Part shown: piece by piece, positions 9,031-17,909 of the stretch | Layout of the letters: every line of letters starts with the position of its first letter | How positions within the stretch are numbered: position 1 is the stretch's first letter | NCBI RefSeq assembly: GCF_016775005.1 | Contig: NZ_JAEUXI010000002.1 | Coordinates: 248,001 to 312,000, forward strand | Length of the DNA stretch: 64,000 nt | Direction of reading: 5' to 3' | Source: Streptococcus suis | GTDB taxonomy: Bacteria > Bacillota > Bacilli > Lactobacillales > Streptococcaceae | Program-made: the position numbers and the translations under genes | Notes under the pieces: model-generated | Told to the model about the DNA's origin: nothing | The model's database searches: none | What the model saw: the letters and a program-made list of their open reading frames with translations, nothing else

Positions 9031-11022
9031 ATGGGAAAATTTGAAAAAGACGCCAAAGTCCTTTTGGACGCTATTGGCGGCAAGGAAAACGTCACAGCCG
9101 TAACGCACTGTGCAACACGCATGCGCTTCGTCTTGGCGGATGAGAAAAAGGCAGATGTCAAGGTTATTGAAGACATTCCTGCAGTAAAAGGAACCTTTAC
9201 CAATGCTGGTCAGTTCCAAGTTATCATCGGTAACGATGTACCAATCTTCTACAACGACTTCACAGCCGTATCTGGTATTGAAGGCGTATCAAAAGAAGCT
9301 GCCAAGTCAGCAGCTAAGAGCAACCAGAATGCCATCCAACGTGTCATGACTATGTTGGCGGAAATCTTCACACCAATCATTCCAGCCCTTATCGTCGGCG
9401 GTTTGATCCTCGGTTTCCGAAATGTTTTGGAAGGCGTACAATTCCAAGCACTTGGCCAAGCAATGCAAGATGGAGAGCTCCTCTTTGACGCAAGTGGCAA
9501 GCCAATCTGGAATACCATCGTTCAAGTATCTCCATTCTGGAATGGTGTCAACCACTTCCTCTGGTTGCCAGGTGAAGCCATCTTCCACTACCTACCAGTA
9601 GGTATCACTTGGTCTGTATCTCGTAAAATGGGTACATCACAGATTCTCGGTATCGTCCTGGGTATCTGTTTGGTATCCCCACAATTGCTCAACGCCTACG
9701 CTGTACCAAGTACAGATGCTGCAACCATTGCTAGCGACTGGTCATGGAACTTCGGTTTCTTCTCAATCGCTCGTATCGGTTACCAAGCCCAAGTTATCCC
9801 AGCCCTCTTGGCAGGTTTAGCCCTTTCTTACTTGGAAATCTTCTGGCGCAAAGTTGTTCCTGAAGTGGTATCCATGATCTTTGTACCATTCCTATCACTT
9901 CTACCAGCTCTTATCTTGGCTCACACTGTCCTTGGTCCTATCGGTTGGACAATCGGTCAATGGTTGTCAACCATTGTATTGGCAGGTTTGACAGGTCCTG
10001 TTAAGTGGCTCTTCGGTGCCATCTTTGGTGCCCTCTATGCGCCATTCGTTATCACTGGTCTTCACCACATGACAAACGCGATCGATACTCAATTAATTGC
10101 CGATACTGGTGGTACTGGTCTCTGGCCAATGATCGCACTTTCAAACATCGCTCAAGGTTCAGCAGTATTTGCTTACTTCCTCATGAACCGTAAAAATGAA
10201 AAAGAGGCACAGATTTCGCTTCCAGCAACTATCTCTGCCTACCTTGGTATCACAGAGCCAGCCCTCTTCGGTGTCAACGTTAAATACATCTATCCATTCG
10301 TAGCAGCTATGATCGGATCAAGCATCGCTGGTTTGCTCTCTGTAACCTTTAACATCCAAGCCGCTTCTATCGGTATTGGTGGTCTTCCAGGCATCTTGTC
10401 TATCAAGGCAGAATACTGGGGAGCATTTGCCATCACTATGCTTGTCGCAATTGCTGTACCGATGGTATTGACCTTTGTATTCAAGCGTGCAGGCTTGTTT
10501 GCAAAAAAGGATGAGGCTCCTGAAGAAGTAAAAAGCGTGACTCCAACCGTTTCATCAGGAGCAAAAATTGAATTGGTAAGTCCACTAACTGGACAAGCCA
10601 AAGAATTGTCACAAGCTACTGACCCTGTCTTCTCTTCTGGTGTCATGGGTACTGGTTTAGTCATCGAACCAAGCCATGGCCTCTTAACAGCGCCAGTTGA
10701 CGGAACAGTCTCTGTGCTCTTCCCAACCAAACATGCTATTGGGATTACAACCGCCCAAGGCTTAGAACTCTTAATCCATATTGGTATGGATACTGTTAGC
10801 CTCGAAGGCAAGGGATTTGAAGCCCACGTCAAACAAGGTGACAACATCAAAGCTGGTGACAAATTGATCAGCTTTGACATTCCAACCATTCAAGAAGCTG
10901 GATTGGTGACCGAGACTCCAATTATCGTAACCAACCAGGCTGACTTCTCCGTGGAGATCCTGGAACAATTACCAGCTGTAGTTGAAAATGGACAAAAACT
11001 CCTAACTGCAAGCAAGCTTTAA
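9031..11022 (+). CDS. treP: PTS trehalose-specific EIIBCA component
   Basis: A 663-residue membrane protein that imports trehalose with phosphorylation to trehalose-6-phosphate. The order is EIIB at about residues 1-85 (catalytic cysteine in THCATRMRF), EIIC at about 105-480 with about ten membrane segments, and EIIA at about 510-655 (phospho-histidine in LLIHIGMDTVSLEG). The single-chain B-C-A layout is normal for streptococci. The ATG at 9031 has a GGAAGGA Shine-Dalgarno. It forms an operon with treC and is divergent from treR. Confidence 0.95.
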   Translation: MGKFEKDAKVLLDAIGGKENVTAVTHCATRMRFVLADEKKADVKVIEDIPAVKGTFTNAGQFQVIIGNDVPIFYNDFTAVSGIEGVSKEAAKSAAKSNQNAIQRVMTMLAEIFTPIIPALIVGGLILGFRNVLEGVQFQALGQAMQDGELLFDASGKPIWNTIVQVSPFWNGVNHFLWLPGEAIFHYLPVGITWSVSRKMGTSQILGIVLGICLVSPQLLNAYAVPSTDAATIASDWSWNFGFFSIARIGYQAQVIPALLAGLALSYLEIFWRKVVPEVVSMIFVPFLSLLPALILAHTVLGPIGWTIGQWLSTIVLAGLTGPVKWLFGAIFGALYAPFVITGLHHMTNAIDTQLIADTGGTGLWPMIALSNIAQGSAVFAYFLMNRKNEKEAQISLPATISAYLGITEPALFGVNVKYIYPFVAAMIGSSIAGLLSVTFNIQAASIGIGGLPGILSIKAEYWGAFAITMLVAIAVPMVLTFVFKRAGLFAKKDEAPEEVKSVTPTVSSGAKIELVSPLTGQAKELSQATDPVFSSGVMGTGLVIEPSHGLLTAPVDGTVSVLFPTKHAIGITTAQGLELLIHIGMDTVSLEGKGFEAHVKQGDNIKAGDKLISFDIPTIQEAGLVTETPIIVTNQADFSVEILEQLPAVVENGQKLLTASKL

Positions 11023-11031
11023 TCAATCCTC

Positions 11032-11058
11032 AGGAGGTGCAGGTTCCCTGTCCCTCCT
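11032..11058 (+). other. Intercistronic hairpin between treP and treC
   Basis: AGGAGG and CAGG pair with CCTG and CCTCCT around a TTC loop, with one internal mismatch region, followed by a short T-rich stretch (11065-11070). It lies in the 83-bp gap between treP and treC and traps a strong-looking AGGAGG. It may be an RNA-stability or processing element, or a weak terminator. Confidence 0.6.
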
Positions 11059-11105
11059 ATGATTGTTTTTCCCCCAACCGTAATCGATTAGAAAGCGAGA
11101 CAATC

Positions 11106-12731
11106 ATGACAATTGACAAGCGAAAAGTTGTCTATCAAATCTACCCCAAATCTTATAAGGATACGACTGGAAATGGTGTCGGTGATCTGCGTGGGATTAT
11201 TGAAAAACTACCTTATCTGAAGGAGCTAGGGATTGACATGATCTGGCTCAATCCCTTCTACCCAAGTCCGCAACGGGACAACGGCTATGACATTTCAGAC
11301 TATATAGCCGTCAATCCTGATTTTGGTACCATGGCTGACTTTGAAGAAATGGTGGCTGTCGGCAAAGAACTAGGTATCGAATTCATGCTGGACATGGTTC
11401 TCAACCACTGCTCGACAGACCACGAGTGGTTCCAAAAGGCCCTAGCTGGCGACAAATACTACCAGGATTTCTTTATCCTGCGTGACCAGCCAACTGACTG
11501 GGTTTCCAAGTTTGGCGGCAATGCCTGGGCTCCATTTGGCGACACCGGGAAATATTATCTCCACCTCTTTGATGTGACCCAAGCCGACCTCAATTGGCGA
11601 AATCCACATGTCCGCGAAGAACTCTTCAAGGTAGTCAACTTCTGGAAAGACAAGGGTGTCAAGGGCTTCCGCTTCGACGTTATCAACCTGATTGGCAAGG
11701 ATGAAGTTTTAGAAGACTGCCCAATCAACGACGGCAAGCCTGCCTACACCGACCGCCCGATTACCCACGACTACCTCAAGATGATGAACAACGCAACTTT
11801 TGGAGCAGAAAAAGGCTTCATGACCGTTGGGGAAATGTCTGCCACTACCATTGAAAACTGCATTCTCTACACGGCTCCTGAGCGGGAAGAATTGTCCATG
11901 GCCTTCAACTTCCATCACTTGAAAGTGGACTATAGAGACGGGCAAAAATGGACCATTATGGACTTTGACTTTGAGGAACTCAAACGCCTCTTTCACACTT
12001 GGGGCGAGGAGATGTCAGTTGGAAATGGCTGGAATGCCCTGTTCTACAACAACCACGACCAACCTCGTGCCCTCAACCGCTTTGTTGATGTGGAAAATTT
12101 CCGCAACGAAGGAGCAACCATGCTGGCTGCCTCTATCCACCTGTCACGCGGCACGCCTTACATCTACATGGGCGAGGAAATCGGTATGATTGACCCTGAC
12201 TACGATAGCATGGACGACTATGTCGATGTGGAGTCTATCAATGCCTACCAGATGCTCTTGGACCAAGGTCACACGCCTGAGCAAGCCTTCAAGATTATCC
12301 AGGCCAAGTCCCGTGACAATTCCCGTACCCCCATGCAATGGGACGCTTCTGACAATGCAGGCTTCTCAACAGGCACCCCTTGGCTGAAAGCTGGCAAATC
12401 CTACCAAACGATTAACGTTGAGCAGGAAAAAACAGGCCCAATCTTTGCCTTCTACCAAGAACTCATTCGCCTGCGGAAAGAACTTCCTCTCATCTCAGAA
12501 GGAGACTACAAGGCCGCCTACAAGGACAGCCAGAAAGTCTATGCCTTTGAACGCTTGCTAAACGGCGAAAAACTACTAGTCCTCAACAATTTCTTCGCAG
12601 AAGAGGTTGAGCTAGACCTGGCAGACGATTATGCCCACGGTCAAGTCCTTATCAGCAACTACCCTGACAACAAATTAGGTAAGAAAATCACCCTCAAGCC
12701 TTATCAGGCTCTGGCGATTTTGGTGAAATAA
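11106..12731 (+). CDS. treC: Trehalose-6-phosphate hydrolase (alpha-phosphotrehalase)
   Basis: A 541-residue GH13 cytoplasmic enzyme that splits trehalose-6-phosphate into glucose and glucose-6-phosphate. Conserved GH13 regions are visible: DMVLNH (about 97-102), GFRFDVINLI with the nucleophile Asp (about 193-202), the acid Glu region (TVGEMSA), and YNNHDQPR. I chose the ATG at 11106 because MTIDKRKVVYQIYPKSY is the family start; a longer frame from 11037 would start inside the AGGAGG hairpin. It is followed by a terminator. Confidence 0.95.
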   Translation: MTIDKRKVVYQIYPKSYKDTTGNGVGDLRGIIEKLPYLKELGIDMIWLNPFYPSPQRDNGYDISDYIAVNPDFGTMADFEEMVAVGKELGIEFMLDMVLNHCSTDHEWFQKALAGDKYYQDFFILRDQPTDWVSKFGGNAWAPFGDTGKYYLHLFDVTQADLNWRNPHVREELFKVVNFWKDKGVKGFRFDVINLIGKDEVLEDCPINDGKPAYTDRPITHDYLKMMNNATFGAEKGFMTVGEMSATTIENCILYTAPEREELSMAFNFHHLKVDYRDGQKWTIMDFDFEELKRLFHTWGEEMSVGNGWNALFYNNHDQPRALNRFVDVENFRNEGATMLAASIHLSRGTPYIYMGEEIGMIDPDYDSMDDYVDVESINAYQMLLDQGHTPEQAFKIIQAKSRDNSRTPMQWDASDNAGFSTGTPWLKAGKSYQTINVEQEKTGPIFAFYQELIRLRKELPLISEGDYKAAYKDSQKVYAFERLLNGEKLLVLNNFFAEEVELDLADDYAHGQVLISNYPDNKLGKKITLKPYQALAILVK

Positions 12732-12737
12732 TGAATG

Positions 12738-12762
12738 AAAGAGGAGCAAGCTCCTCTTTTAT
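12738..12762 (+). terminator. Terminator after treC
   Basis: AAAGAGGAG / CTCCTCTTT with a 4-nt loop (CAAG) and a following T-run, right after the treC stop. Confidence 0.85.
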
Positions 12763-12795
12763 GATAGAATGAAATAAAAAAGAAAGGAACCACCC

Positions 12796-13262
12796 ATGCT
12801 CCAAGAATTTTTGAGCAAGGTCAAGAATCCTGTTTTGAAGGACAAACTGGAAAGAATTTTCACCCAAATCCAGCAGGAATTTCCAAGTCTGACAACTGAA
12901 ATCAAGTGGAACCAGCCCATATTTATCATGGATGGGATTTTTATAGTCTTTTAGTTCACTTTTAGTACTAGGCAACGAGCTGCAGACAGTACTGGGGTAC
13001 GGCAAAGCGAGTTAACGAAGTAATAAAAGAAAAACTAAATGACTATAGCATCGGATTCTCCGCTGCCAAGCCCCCCATTTCCATTGCACCCGAAACGGTT
13101 ACTATGGAGACCTTTGCCAAGGACATCAAGGAAGCCGGCTACGATGCGACTTCCAACCTCTTCAAAATTAAGGAAGACCAAGAAGTCAACTGGGACCTGC
13201 TCCGCAATATCATCGCCTTTAACATGGAAGATAAGAAGGGCTATGAAAAGTTCTGGAGATAG
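12796..13262 (+). pseudogene. DUF1801 (YdhG-like) gene interrupted by a RUP-like element
   Basis: The frame opens at 12796 (MLQEFLSKVKNPVLKDKLER, after an AAAGGA Shine-Dalgarno) and stops after 51 codons inside the inserted element at 12944-13045. Removing the element plus one copy of its TA target duplication restores a single frame that runs through IFSIGFSAAK to the stop at 13262 and ends NMEDKKGYEKFWR, a typical DUF1801/YdhG C-terminus, giving roughly 120 residues. The family is small and cytoplasmic (YdhG is linked to iron handling; function not firmly known). The reading frame downstream of the insertion is still open, so the disruption is probably recent. Confidence 0.85.
12944..13045 (+). 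mobile_element. RUP-like miniature inverted-repeat element, copy 1 (102 bp)
   Basis: This is a 102-bp segment bounded by imperfect terminal inverted repeats (TAGTCTTTTAGTT and AACTAAATGACTA) and flanked on both sides by TA (12942-12943 and 13046-13047). A second 102-bp copy, about 89% identical by my hand alignment and inverted, is at 57748-57849. Length, TA target and repeats resemble the RUP elements of pneumococcus, which are thought to move with IS630-type transposases. It has no coding capacity of its own. Confidence 0.85.
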
Positions 13263-13282
13263 GCGTTTGACCTAGCATATAA

Positions 13283-13315
13283 CAAAACAAGCCCTGATGC
13301 AATCAGGGCTTGTTT
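13283..13315. terminator. Terminator after the DUF1801 pseudogene
   Basis: A 12-bp perfect stem (AACAAGCCCTGA / TCAGGGCTTGTT) with a short loop and TTTT on the + side; A-rich upstream sequence could also serve the minus strand. Confidence 0.85.
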
Positions 13316-13324
13316 TAGGAGAGA

Positions 13325-13414
13325 ATGAAAAAGAAAATGTTAGGATATAGTCAGTATAAGCGAGCCAGCTTAAACAAAGCTGAATCCAACTTCCCCAGAA
13401 TCCTCGATAAGTAA
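13325..13414 (+). CDS. Possible 29-residue small protein
   Basis: ATG at 13325 follows TAGGAGAGA, a good Shine-Dalgarno, and opens a 29-codon frame (MKKKMLGYSQYKRASLNKAE...RILDK) that is lysine-rich and ends in TAA. A strong hairpin terminator follows 20 bp later (13434-13466). It matches no family I recognise. The gene-like start and terminator are suggestive, but no promoter is obvious and it may be a chance frame between two terminators. Confidence 0.3.
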   Translation: MKKKMLGYSQYKRASLNKAESNFPRILDK

Positions 13415-13433
13415 GCATATCTGGCACAAATCA

Positions 13434-13466
13434 AAGGAACAGGCCCCCCGCCTGTTCCTTTTTTGA
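13434..13466. terminator. Terminator between the small frame and the GH20 gene
   Basis: AAGGAACAGGC / GCCTGTTCCTT with a C-rich loop and a T6 tract on the + side. It may act in both directions, because the minus-strand GH20 gene ends 40 bp away. Confidence 0.75.
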
Positions 13467-13506
13467 AATAGTATCTGACGAATTATCTAGTCCGCCAGTC
13501 AATTTC

Positions 13507-16500
13507 CTAGCAGGAAGTATCTTTTCTTTTTCTAGCTACCATACCCAAACCTGAAAGCAAGCCTAGGGTTCCTAAGAGGGCTAGGGCACTTGAGTCTTTC
13601 AGACCTGTTGCTGGAAGAGTCTTGCTTGTTGACTCTACTTTTTCCACAGGTTTTGCAGTTGGAACAGGGGAACTTGATGGTTTCTTATCCGTTAGTTGTC
13701 CACTATCTGGAAGCCGCAAGGAAGGTAGGCTGTGTGTCAGGTTTTCATTTAAGCTAATACCTCCTTCAAAGGCTGGCAAATGATGGGTCAGATTTTCATT
13801 AAGGCTAATGCCTCCTTCAAAGGCTGGTAGCTCTGGTGCATAGGCAGGTTCTCCTTTTGCTGTATGAAGGGGCGTCTCATCTACTGGATTTGGAAGAGGT
13901 TGAACAACTGGACCGGCTGGGCCTTGTTCACCACGCTCGCCTTGTGGACCCGCTGGACCTTGTTCGCCGCGCTCGCCTTGTGGACCGGCTGGACCTTGTT
14001 CACCACGCTCGCCTTGTGGACCCGCTGGACCTTGTTCACCACGCTCGCCTTGTGGACCCGCTGGGCCTTGTTCGCCGCGCTCGCCTTGTGGACCGGCTGG
14101 GCCTTGTTCGCCGCGGTCACCTTGTGGACCTGCCGTGCCTTGTTCACCGCGTTCACCTTGTGGACCTGCTGGACCTTGTTCACCACGCTCGCCTTGTGGA
14201 CCTGCTGGACCTTGTTCGCCGCGCTCGCCAGGTTCACCTTTTGGTCCGCGGAGATTGGATAAAAGTGTCCAAGATCCATTGACCTTAGAGTAAAGGTCAC
14301 CTGTTTGTGTATCGATATAGAGGTCTGCATCTTGTCCTAGTTCAGAAGCAGGTGCTCCAGAACCCGTATGGATAAAGTTAGATGGCCTATTTTCCTGATT
14401 GCTTGTATCCGGTTGTTGATCCCCTTGATTATCGCCTGAAGGTTTCTCCAACTCCAAGTTATCAATAGCTGCTCGAACTGCCGTAAGGTAAGCATCTACT
14501 TGATCTTGTTCATCAAGATGATGGAACCAATTGATCCCTTCTAATACACGTTCAAATTCTTGCTTGCTTTCTTCCTTAAAGTCATCATAACGAATCAAAA
14601 CAGCATCCACCAGCTGATCCAATTCTGAATAGTTTGCTTTGAAATGCTCTCTATTTTGGTTTTTAAGTGCAGTAATCAGTTCTGTTACTAATTCCTTGCG
14701 GTAGGTTGCACGTGGCTGGTCTGCCCAAATGGCTACCATACTACCAATGGAAGGAATTTTTTGACCTTCATTTTTAGCTACGACATCGATTGGCGTTGTC
14801 CGAACACCGTTCAAACCTTGGTCCAAATTATAGTACTGGCTGCTACCATGGTCACGGCCCAACACATAGTACCAAGCATCATTGGTATTCAAAATCTCAT
14901 GTCCCTTTTCCGCAATAAACTTAGACGATGCAACATTGAATCCATTCCAACCAGCTGTCCAATAAGACACGATAATATCTGTATCAAATGTACCGCCTTC
15001 TGTGTTATTGTTGAAATAGATACCATCATTAAAGGCCATCGGTCTCATGTTATTTGCTTTCACAATACCCGCCAACTGGTTGGCATAATCAACAAATTTA
15101 TTGTACTGGTTGAGACGGTTTTGCAGGACATTCCAACCATAGCCATATTGATCGGTTACATCGTTGGCGTATTCATCCAGACCGATATTGAAGACAGCTA
15201 CCTTATTGGCGAAGTAGTTAGCATATTTTTCAATCAGCGCCTTGGTGAAGGCAACTGCTTCTTCGTTTTCCAAATTGACCGTCCGCTTGGATTGACGGAA
15301 GCCAAAGCGGAATTTCGGATCACGAATGCCCAATTCTACCATCCCTTCCAAAATGGCATCCATGTGGCCTGGACTGTTAATCGCTGGAATAATATCAATC
15401 TTCTTAGAAGCTGCATATTCTAGCAATTGGTCCATCTCGTCCTGGGTCAAATGATTGCCATTTGGATCATTGTAGTAGGCATTGGTACCATTTTGCATGG
15501 CACGTTTCACATCGTCGCTACTATAGGTACGGTCTCCCACACGAATTTCCATATCGTCCAAGAGGAAGCGAAGACCATCATTACCAAGCAAGACGTGTAG
15601 GCCAGTGTAGGAATGTTCACTTGCCAAATCAACCAACTCTTTCAGTTGTTGCAAGGAGAAATACTTCCGACCAGCATCGATGGAGATAACCTTCATCTTA
15701 GCAACTTTTTGTTGGGCTTCCGTCAAGGCAATTTCTGGGCTTTCTGCTTCAGTTGTTCCTGGCGCCTGATCTTGCGGTAAATCGGCACTATCTGGGTCAG
15801 TTGAAGCTGAATCAGATGGATTCTCTGGTGCATCTGCACTACCATCTAAGCGGCGCAATTTAGCACGCGCTTCTCTCAATGCCTGCACATACTGTTGGAT
15901 TTGGTCTTGGTTTTCTAAACTTGCAAACCAGTCAATGCCATTGATGACAGACAGAAGTTCTTGGCGACTTTCTTCAGTGTAAAGAGCAAGGTCTTCTGGT
16001 AATTGAGCATAGACCTGATCCAGTTCGGTATAATCTGCACGGAAGAATGCTTTGTTTTGATTCTTCAGGGCGGTTACTAACTCTTCGACTAATTCTTTAC
16101 GATAGGTCAAACGTGGAATATCTGCCCAAACAGCTACCATACTACCCACGATTGGAATGTTATGCCCATCATTTTTGGCAACTCGGTCCAGTGGGGTATT
16201 GGACACGCCTCTCAATCCTTGATCAAGGTTATAGTAGTCCTTGCTGCCATGGTCACGCCCGATAACATAGTACCAAGCATCATTTGTGTTTAAGATGGCA
16301 TGCCCCTTGTCAGAGATGAATTTGGATGATGCAACATTGAAGCCATTCCAACCCGCTGTCCAGTAAGAAACGATAATATCCGTATCAAATGTTCCTTTAC
16401 TGGTGTTGTTATTGAAATAGATACCATCATTGAATGCCATTGGCCGCATGCCGTGGTTTTTCACAATGCGTGCAAGATCGTTGGCATAGGTTACGAATTT

Positions 16501-17553
16501 ATCATACTTGTTGAGGCGGTATTGCAGGACATTCCATCCATAGCCATAGTTTCCTGTAATATCGTTGGCATATTCATCCAAACCGATATTGAAAATATCT
16601 ACTTTCTTGGCAAAATAGGCTGCATATTTGTCAATCAAGGCCTTCGTAAATTCAACCGCCTCTACATTGTCCAAATCAACGGTTCGTTTAGACTCGTTAA
16701 ATCGGAAGCTAAATTTTGGATTTTGAATGCCCAATTCAACCATACCATCCAGGATTGCATCCATATGGCCGGGACTGTTAATCGATGGGATGATCCCAAT
16801 TTTCTTGGATTTGGCATAGTCCAACAATTGATCCATTTCTGATTGGGTCAGGTGATTGCCATTTGGGTCTCGGTAATAGAGGTCTGTCCCTTTTTGCATG
16901 GCAGTCTTCACATCATCACTTTCATACCGTCTTTCACCAACCTGAATGGTCATATCATCCAAAAGGAAGCGCAATCCATCATTCCCAAGCAACACATGCA
17001 GGTCGGTATAGGAATTTGCTGCTGCTAAGTCGACTAGTTCTTTCAACTGATTCAAAGAAAAATATTTCCGACCTGCATCAATTGAGATCACTTTTTTCAG
17101 AGCCACTTTTTCCTGGGCTTCAGTTAATTCTTCTGCTTGCTTGTTGAGTGCCAAATCAACTGGTTTCAGCGAAGCCGTTTCTGGATCTGGACTAGCTTCT
17201 CTCGATTCTCCGACTCCTTCATCACTGACTTCTACTACATTCGTCAAAGCAAGGGGAATAGGGCTGACAGTTTCTGTTACAGCTGTATCTTCAGCAAGGT
17301 CCTCCGAAACTGGAGAGACCTGATCTGTTTCTTCAATAATTCCTTCTCGTAAGTCCACCGCCATTTCTAGAGTCGGCTCTTCCACAGCCACTTCATGGAT
17401 AGCAGCAGTCGGTTCATCATTTGTTAGACCAACCTCACTTGCTGTATTGGCATGAATGGTCTGACCCGAAAAGATTGCTGTTCCGACTAATACAGATGCG
17501 ACGCCGACGGAAAATTTCCGAATTGAAAACTTTTCTTTTTTGATGTGTTTCAT
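13507..17553 (-). CDS. strH: LPXTG surface beta-N-acetylhexosaminidase (StrH-like, two GH20 domains, collagen-like stalk)
   Basis: A 1348-residue secreted, wall-anchored enzyme expected to remove terminal beta-GlcNAc from host N-glycans. It has a YSIRK-type signal ([16 protein letters not shown], residues 9-24), GH20 module 1 at about 150-500 and module 2 at about 615-970. Each carries [14 protein letters not shown] and the catalytic Asp-Glu pair in [11 protein letters not shown] (about 321 and 791). A Gly-X-Y stalk follows at about 1100-1215, then a duplicated [16 protein letters not shown] segment, LPATG at about 1313, a hydrophobic helix and a basic tail. Pneumococcal StrH is similar in size and also has tandem GH20, but I know of no collagen stalk in it. 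The start at 17553 is chosen for its GGAGG Shine-Dalgarno. Confidence 0.9.
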   Translation of the reverse strand: MKHIKKEKFSIRKFSVGVASVLVGTAIFSGQTIHANTASEVGLTNDEPTAAIHEVAVEEPTLEMAVDLREGIIEETDQVSPVSEDLAEDTAVTETVSPIPLALTNVVEVSDEGVGESREASPDPETASLKPVDLALNKQAEELTEAQEKVALKKVISIDAGRKYFSLNQLKELVDLAAANSYTDLHVLLGNDGLRFLLDDMTIQVGERRYESDDVKTAMQKGTDLYYRDPNGNHLTQSEMDQLLDYAKSKKIGIIPSINSPGHMDAILDGMVELGIQNPKFSFRFNESKRTVDLDNVEAVEFTKALIDKYAAYFAKKVDIFNIGLDEYANDITGNYGYGWNVLQYRLNKYDKFVTYANDLARIVKNHGMRPMAFNDGIYFNNNTSKGTFDTDIIVSYWTAGWNGFNVASSKFISDKGHAILNTNDAWYYVIGRDHGSKDYYNLDQGLRGVSNTPLDRVAKNDGHNIPIVGSMVAVWADIPRLTYRKELVEELVTALKNQNKAFFRADYTELDQVYAQLPEDLALYTEESRQELLSVINGIDWFASLENQDQIQQYVQALREARAKLRRLDGSADAPENPSDSASTDPDSADLPQDQAPGTTEAESPEIALTEAQQKVAKMKVISIDAGRKYFSLQQLKELVDLASEHSYTGLHVLLGNDGLRFLLDDMEIRVGDRTYSSDDVKRAMQNGTNAYYNDPNGNHLTQDEMDQLLEYAASKKIDIIPAINSPGHMDAILEGMVELGIRDPKFRFGFRQSKRTVNLENEEAVAFTKALIEKYANYFANKVAVFNIGLDEYANDVTDQYGYGWNVLQNRLNQYNKFVDYANQLAGIVKANNMRPMAFNDGIYFNNNTEGGTFDTDIIVSYWTAGWNGFNVASSKFIAEKGHEILNTNDAWYYVLGRDHGSSQYYNLDQGLNGVRTTPIDVVAKNEGQKIPSIGSMVAIWADQPRATYRKELVTELITALKNQNREHFKANYSELDQLVDAVLIRYDDFKEESKQEFERVLEGINWFHHLDEQDQVDAYLTAVRAAIDNLELEKPSGDNQGDQQPDTSNQENRPSNFIHTGSGAPASELGQDADLYIDTQTGDLYSKVNGSWTLLSNLRGPKGEPGERGEQGPAGPQGERGEQGPAGPQGERGEQGTAGPQGDRGEQGPAGPQGERGEQGPAGPQGERGEQGPAGPQGERGEQGPAGPQGERGEQGPAGPQGERGEQGPAGPVVQPLPNPVDETPLHTAKGEPAYAPELPAFEGGISLNENLTHHLPAFEGGISLNENLTHSLPSLRLPDSGQLTDKKPSSSPVPTAKPVEKVESTSKTLPATGLKDSSALALLGTLGLLSGLGMVARKRKDTSC
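13730..13835 (-). repeat. Two-copy 51-bp repeat encoding [16 protein letters not shown]
   Basis: Two consecutive copies of a 17-residue segment precede the cell-wall anchor of the GH20 protein. A related single copy precedes the anchor of the GH101 protein (near 33040-33110). Confidence 0.85.
13909..14247 (-). repeat. 36-bp tandem repeat encoding the collagen-like stalk
   Basis: About nine tandem copies of a 36-bp unit encode [12 protein letters not shown], a strict Gly-X-Y collagen pattern. Copies differ by few bases, with variants at the fifth position (DRG) and one TAG. The repeat explains the long open frames seen on the other frames and strand here; they are shadows. Confidence 0.95.
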
Positions 17554-17643
17554 ACTTTCCTCCATAAAATTTGTTGCCAAGCGAAATTCTTTCTCCTCCC
17601 TTCTCACGCCCAGCTTTTGTTATGTTGACATATTATTACAACA

Positions 17644-17672
17644 ATTGTAGTGCTTTTTGTTTCTTTTTACAA
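17644..17672 (-). promoter_or_regulatory. Promoter of the GH20 surface protein gene
   Basis: Minus strand: TTGTAA (17672-17667), a 17-bp spacer, TACAAT (17649-17644), about 90 bp before the start codon, leaving a moderately long leader. Confidence 0.75.
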
Positions 17673-17686
17673 GTAAATAATTGTTT

Positions 17687-17703
17687 TGTAACGGTATTGT
17701 AAC
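17687..17703. promoter_or_regulatory. Candidate WalR (VicR) binding site
   Basis: TGTAAC-N5-TGTAAC matches the WalR consensus TGTWAH-N5-TGTWAH exactly. It lies 14 bp upstream of the -35 of the GH20 gene promoter, a position suited to activation. The rest of the 17554-17909 gap is AT-rich with no coding signal. Confidence 0.6.
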
Positions 17704-17834
17704 CATACTATAATATTATTGAATATTCCAAAATATTGTCATTTTTTGACTAAAAAGCTCAATATTGCACTCTTCTTCCTATTTAAAAGACCTATAATAT
17801 TTTTCTCATTTTTCATTGATTTTTAGGCAAGATA

Positions 17835-17867
17835 CAAAAAAAGAACAGGCTACCTATCCTGTTCTAA
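17835..17867 (-). terminator. Terminator after the Gfo/Idh gene
   Basis: AGAACAGG / CCTGTTCT hairpin followed by TTTTTTGTATC on the minus strand. Confidence 0.8.
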
Positions 17868-17909
17868 ATGATTGCTTTTACACTGACTTTCTTCTTTCGA
17901 GCTGGGGTT

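Noticed and set aside
13836..14330. Long open frames on both strands across the collagen-like region
   Set aside because: They arise from the 36-bp repeat, which has no stop codon in several frames; they have no start signals or family similarity.
14761..15423. 220-codon + frame opposite the GH20 gene
   Set aside because: Antisense shadow of a strongly supported gene; no ribosome binding site or promoter.
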